This document shows, in pieces, positions 61,819 to 64,000 of a DNA stretch of 64,000 bases. Position 1 is the stretch's first letter, and every line of letters begins with the position of its first letter. A program made the translations under genes and the position numbers. Below the pieces are notes generated by a model. It ran no database searches. It had not been told where the DNA came from and saw nothing but the letters and a program-made list of their open reading frames with translations. Source of the stretch: Deltaproteobacteria bacterium (GTDB taxonomy: Bacteria > Desulfobacterota > Desulfomonilia > UBA1062); NCBI GenBank assembly GCA_018434685.1, contig JAHDOV010000010.1:62001-126000 (forward strand). The letters are read 5' to 3'.

Positions 61819-61839
61819 CTGTCCACTATCAGAAAAATA

Positions 61840-63042
61840 TTATTCCTTGTCAAGGAAAAGGGCTTGTACGAAGTCCTGGGCCCTGAAGGGCTGGAGATCA
61901 TCCATGTCTTCCCCAACCCCGATAAATCGAATGGGAATATCAAACTCATTGGCGATGCCGACAATAACCCCGCCCTTGGAGGAGCCGTCGAGTTTTGTCA
62001 TGGTGATACCGGTTATGCCCAGCGCATTGTTGAACTGCCTGGTCTGTTCGATGGCATTCTGTCCTATGGTGGCGTCCAGGACGAGCAGGATCTCGTTGGG
62101 TGATCCCGGCAGCTTCTTGTCGAGCACCCGTTTCGTCTTTTTCAGCTCTTCCATGAGATTCTCTTTTGTATGCAGCCGGCCGGCAGTGTCGATGATGAGC
62201 ACGTCATGCCCACGTGATATGGCTGCCTGCAACCCGTCAAAGGCAACCGAGGACGGGTCTGCACCTTCGTGAGATTTGATGAAGTCGGCACCCACCTTGT
62301 CCGCCCAGTGTTCGAGCTGTTCGATTGCAGCTGCCCGGAAGGTGTCCCCGGAAGCGATGATTACCGATTTGCCCTCGTTCTTGAGCCGGTAGGCTATCTT
62401 GGCAATGGTGGTTGTCTTGCCGGAGCCGTTCACGCCGGTCACCATGATGACATAGGGCTTTGTCTCTGCCGGCAGGTTGAGCGGGGCCTCGCGCCCTTGA
62501 AGGATCGTTGTGATCTCCTCCTTGATGGCATTCATCGCTGCTGAGGCATCATGGATCGATCCGGCGTTTTTCTGGACATGTTCGAATATCGCATAGGCGG
62601 TTCTTACGCCGATATCCGTTCCCACGAGGGTTTCCTCGAGCTCAGTCAGAAGGTGTTCGTCAACGGTGTCCGATCGTCTGAATACCGCAGAGATCCGGTC
62701 GATGAACCCCTTGTGCGTCTTGGAAAGGCCTCTCTCGAGCTTTTCCTGTGCGCTCGGGGCAGGCTTTTTCACCGGTGTGGGGGCTGCCTTTTCTTTCGGC
62801 TCTTCCCCTACGATCTGCTCGGGGACATATCCCTCGAGGGGGACTGGGGTTCGCGGATGGATGCCCGGTATGGGGATGACCCAAGCATTGAGGGCGACCG
62901 CAGCGACAAGATACGACAACGACGGGATATCCACGGGCAGGGTAAACGGCAGTGTGTTGAGGGTGTCTGCTATGAAGAGATAGAAAAATACGTAACTGAA
63001 CAGATATATGATATAGTCAGATGGGGAAAACCGGTAATTCAA
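61840..63042 (-). CDS. ftsY: Signal recognition particle receptor FtsY
   Basis: A 400-residue SRP receptor GTPase. The NG domain at about 120-400 has the G1 GVNGSGKTTTIAKIAYRL, DTFRAAAIEQLEHWA, LIIDTAGRLHTKENL (DTAGR), MTKLDGSSKGG (TKxD) and GVGEDMDDLQPF. Before it lie two hydrophobic segments (about residues 8-27 and 38-56), a likely membrane hairpin, in place of the acidic A domain of E. coli. The start is TTG at 63042 with GAGGAGGT 5 bp upstream; no ATG competes. Confidence 0.94.
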   Translation of the reverse strand: MNYRFSPSDYIIYLFSYVFFYLFIADTLNTLPFTLPVDIPSLSYLVAAVALNAWVIPIPGIHPRTPVPLEGYVPEQIVGEEPKEKAAPTPVKKPAPSAQEKLERGLSKTHKGFIDRISAVFRRSDTVDEHLLTELEETLVGTDIGVRTAYAIFEHVQKNAGSIHDASAAMNAIKEEITTILQGREAPLNLPAETKPYVIMVTGVNGSGKTTTIAKIAYRLKNEGKSVIIASGDTFRAAAIEQLEHWADKVGADFIKSHEGADPSSVAFDGLQAAISRGHDVLIIDTAGRLHTKENLMEELKKTKRVLDKKLPGSPNEILLVLDATIGQNAIEQTRQFNNALGITGITMTKLDGSSKGGVIVGIANEFDIPIRFIGVGEDMDDLQPFRAQDFVQALFLDKE

Positions 63043-63245
63043 GTTGTACCTCCTCGGGTATTTTTGCCTGCTCACTCCTAGCACAGGCCCGGAAAAAGGA
63101 CAAGCGCTAGCTGGTTCGGCCCCGGGTCCTGACCCGGAGAAATGATTGTTCGTTTACAAGCCTGTACCGGACGCACTCTCCGGACACCGGGAAAAACCTC
63201 TTGACAGAGAAGCCATAACTGCGTACCTCTATAGTGAAGCATGAA

Positions 63246-63259
63246 GTTTAACTTTAAAC
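63246..63259. promoter_or_regulatory. 14-bp palindrome before the flavoprotein gene
   Basis: GTTTAA-CT-TTAAAC lies 37 bp before the start codon of the nitronate monooxygenase-like gene. It is a possible operator. A TTGACA occurs at 63201-63206, but no -10 with correct spacing is clear. Confidence 0.3.
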
Positions 63260-63295
63260 AATATGCTCAATACAGATTCTTCGAGGGAGGGTAGC

Positions 63296-64000
63296 ATGAT
63301 CAAGACCGCCATTACCGACATGTTTGATATCAAGTACCCGATTATCTGCGGTGCCATGATGTGGCTGAGTAAGCCCGAGCTCTGCGCCGCCATCTCCAAT
63401 GCAGGGGGCATGGGAAACCTCACTGCGGGGAATTATGAGTCGGAAGAGGAATTCAGGGGCGCTGTGCGCAAGACGAAAGAGCTCACCGACAAGCCCTTTG
63501 TGATCGGTCTTACCCTCCTTCCCTCCATCAGGATAACCGCAGAACACCATTCGATGTACGTGAAGGTCTGCGCCGAGGAGCGGGTGGCAGCCATTGAAGT
63601 ATCCGGGTCGCCGCTGGACAAAGTCGTGGGAACCGACGGTGTCAAGAGGCTCAAGGATGCGGGCGTCAGGCTCTTTCACAAGGTCGGCTCGGTCCGGCAT
63701 GCAGTACATGCCCAGAAGGCCGGCTACGACGGGGTCTATGCTGCAGGTTTCGAGGAGGGCGGGCACCCCTTGAATGACGATGTGACAACCATGGTGTTGA
63801 CCCCGAGGATCGTTGACTCGGTGGATATCCCCGTGGTCACCGTCGGGGGGGTCTGTGACGGGAGATCCCTGGCCGCTGCCCTGACCCTGGGGGCCCAGGG
63901 GGTGATGATGGCGAGCAGATTTATCGCCACGAAGGAATGTATCGTGCACCCGAATATCAAGCAGGAGCTCATCAAGCGGCAGGAGTTTGAGACAACCATG
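63296..64000 (+). CDS. Nitronate monooxygenase-like flavoprotein (3' end cut)
   Basis: An FMN-dependent TIM barrel, 235 codons to the window edge. YPIICGAMMWLSKPELCAAISNAGGMGNL is the family start (part shown), then VAAIEVSGSPLDKVV, GYDGVYAAGFEEGGHPLNDD and VVTVGGVCDGRSLAAALTLGAQGVMMASRF bind FMN phosphate. It belongs to the 2-nitropropane dioxygenase/FabK group; substrates range from nitronates to enoyl-ACP. GAGGGAGGG precedes the ATG at 63296. Divergent from ftsY. Confidence 0.9.
   Translation, partial: MIKTAITDMFDIKYPIICGAMMWLSKPELCAAISNAGGMGNLTAGNYESEEEFRGAVRKTKELTDKPFVIGLTLLPSIRITAEHHSMYVKVCAEERVAAIEVSGSPLDKVVGTDGVKRLKDAGVRLFHKVGSVRHAVHAQKAGYDGVYAAGFEEGGHPLNDDVTTMVLTPRIVDSVDIPVVTVGGVCDGRSLAAALTLGAQGVMMASRFIATKECIVHPNIKQELIKRQEFETTM

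Noticed and set aside
63201-63235. TTGACA with TATAGT as a promoter for the last gene
   Set aside because: The spacer is 23 bp, too long for a sigma-70 promoter.
1-64000. CRISPR arrays, tRNA or rRNA genes, phage or transposase genes
   Set aside because: Looked for and not seen; no regular spaced repeats, no tRNA T-loop with matching arms, no transposase or integrase motifs.

Overview
The window looks like chromosome of a strictly anaerobic Gram-negative bacterium, most likely a member of the Desulfobacterota (old Deltaproteobacteria). This is inferred from the mixture of a glycyl radical enzyme with its activase, a tungsten-type aldehyde:ferredoxin oxidoreductase with a polyferredoxin, ADP-forming acyl-CoA synthetase, acyl-CoA dehydrogenase, heptose kinase and RND efflux (an outer membrane), flagellar chaperones, and the block hldE-DUF4416-yicC-remA-gmk-pyrF. 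No rRNA, tRNA, CRISPR array or phage gene was seen.

Layout. 1-5.3 kb: accessory, AT-richer DNA. It holds a truncated metallo-beta-lactamase-fold gene, an ACT-domain gene whose 3' end lies in a small palindromic element, and a run of minus-strand genes of unknown function separated by attC-like recombination sites. This is an integron-type cassette array with no integrase in the window. 5.3-18.1 kb: ordinary minus-strand chromosomal genes (an ABC solute-binding protein, Prc protease, an orphan ParA ATPase with a partner, VOC protein, CutA, molybdate/sulfate transporter, D-aminoacylase-type amidohydrolase, GNAT, QueG-like Fe-S protein, HD phosphohydrolase). 18.7-25.7 kb: a plus-strand thiamin operon behind a TPP riboswitch and terminator: thiDN, thi4, tenA, thiZXY, thiM, thiE. 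26.1-33.8 kb: lipid and acyl-CoA genes (alpha/beta hydrolase, hotdog thioesterase, acyl-CoA dehydrogenase, ADP-forming acyl-CoA synthetase) and a CDF transporter with changed metal ligands. 33.9-40.3 kb: an autoregulated TetR-OMF-MFP-RND efflux operon. 40.4-43.8 kb: fatty acyl-CoA ligase, zinc-ribbon thioredoxin, and an endonuclease/exonuclease/phosphatase-fold protein.

43.9-51.4 kb is the most interesting part. A 986-residue glycyl radical enzyme carries an N-terminal SCP2-like lipid-binding domain. It sits with its activase and a TetR regulator, divergent from an aldehyde:ferredoxin oxidoreductase and a four-cluster ferredoxin. Together these suggest an undescribed anaerobic radical pathway for a hydrophobic substrate, with an aldehyde as the shared intermediate. 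51.4-63.0 kb: housekeeping minus-strand genes (mlaE, glpK, maf, fliT-like/fliS, aminotransferase, coaD, rsmD, pyrF, gmk, remA, yicC, DUF4416, hldE, ftsY), packed with overlaps and GTG/TTG starts. The window ends inside a nitronate monooxygenase-type flavoprotein gene.

All functional calls were made by reading translated sequence and motifs from memory; no database search was run.
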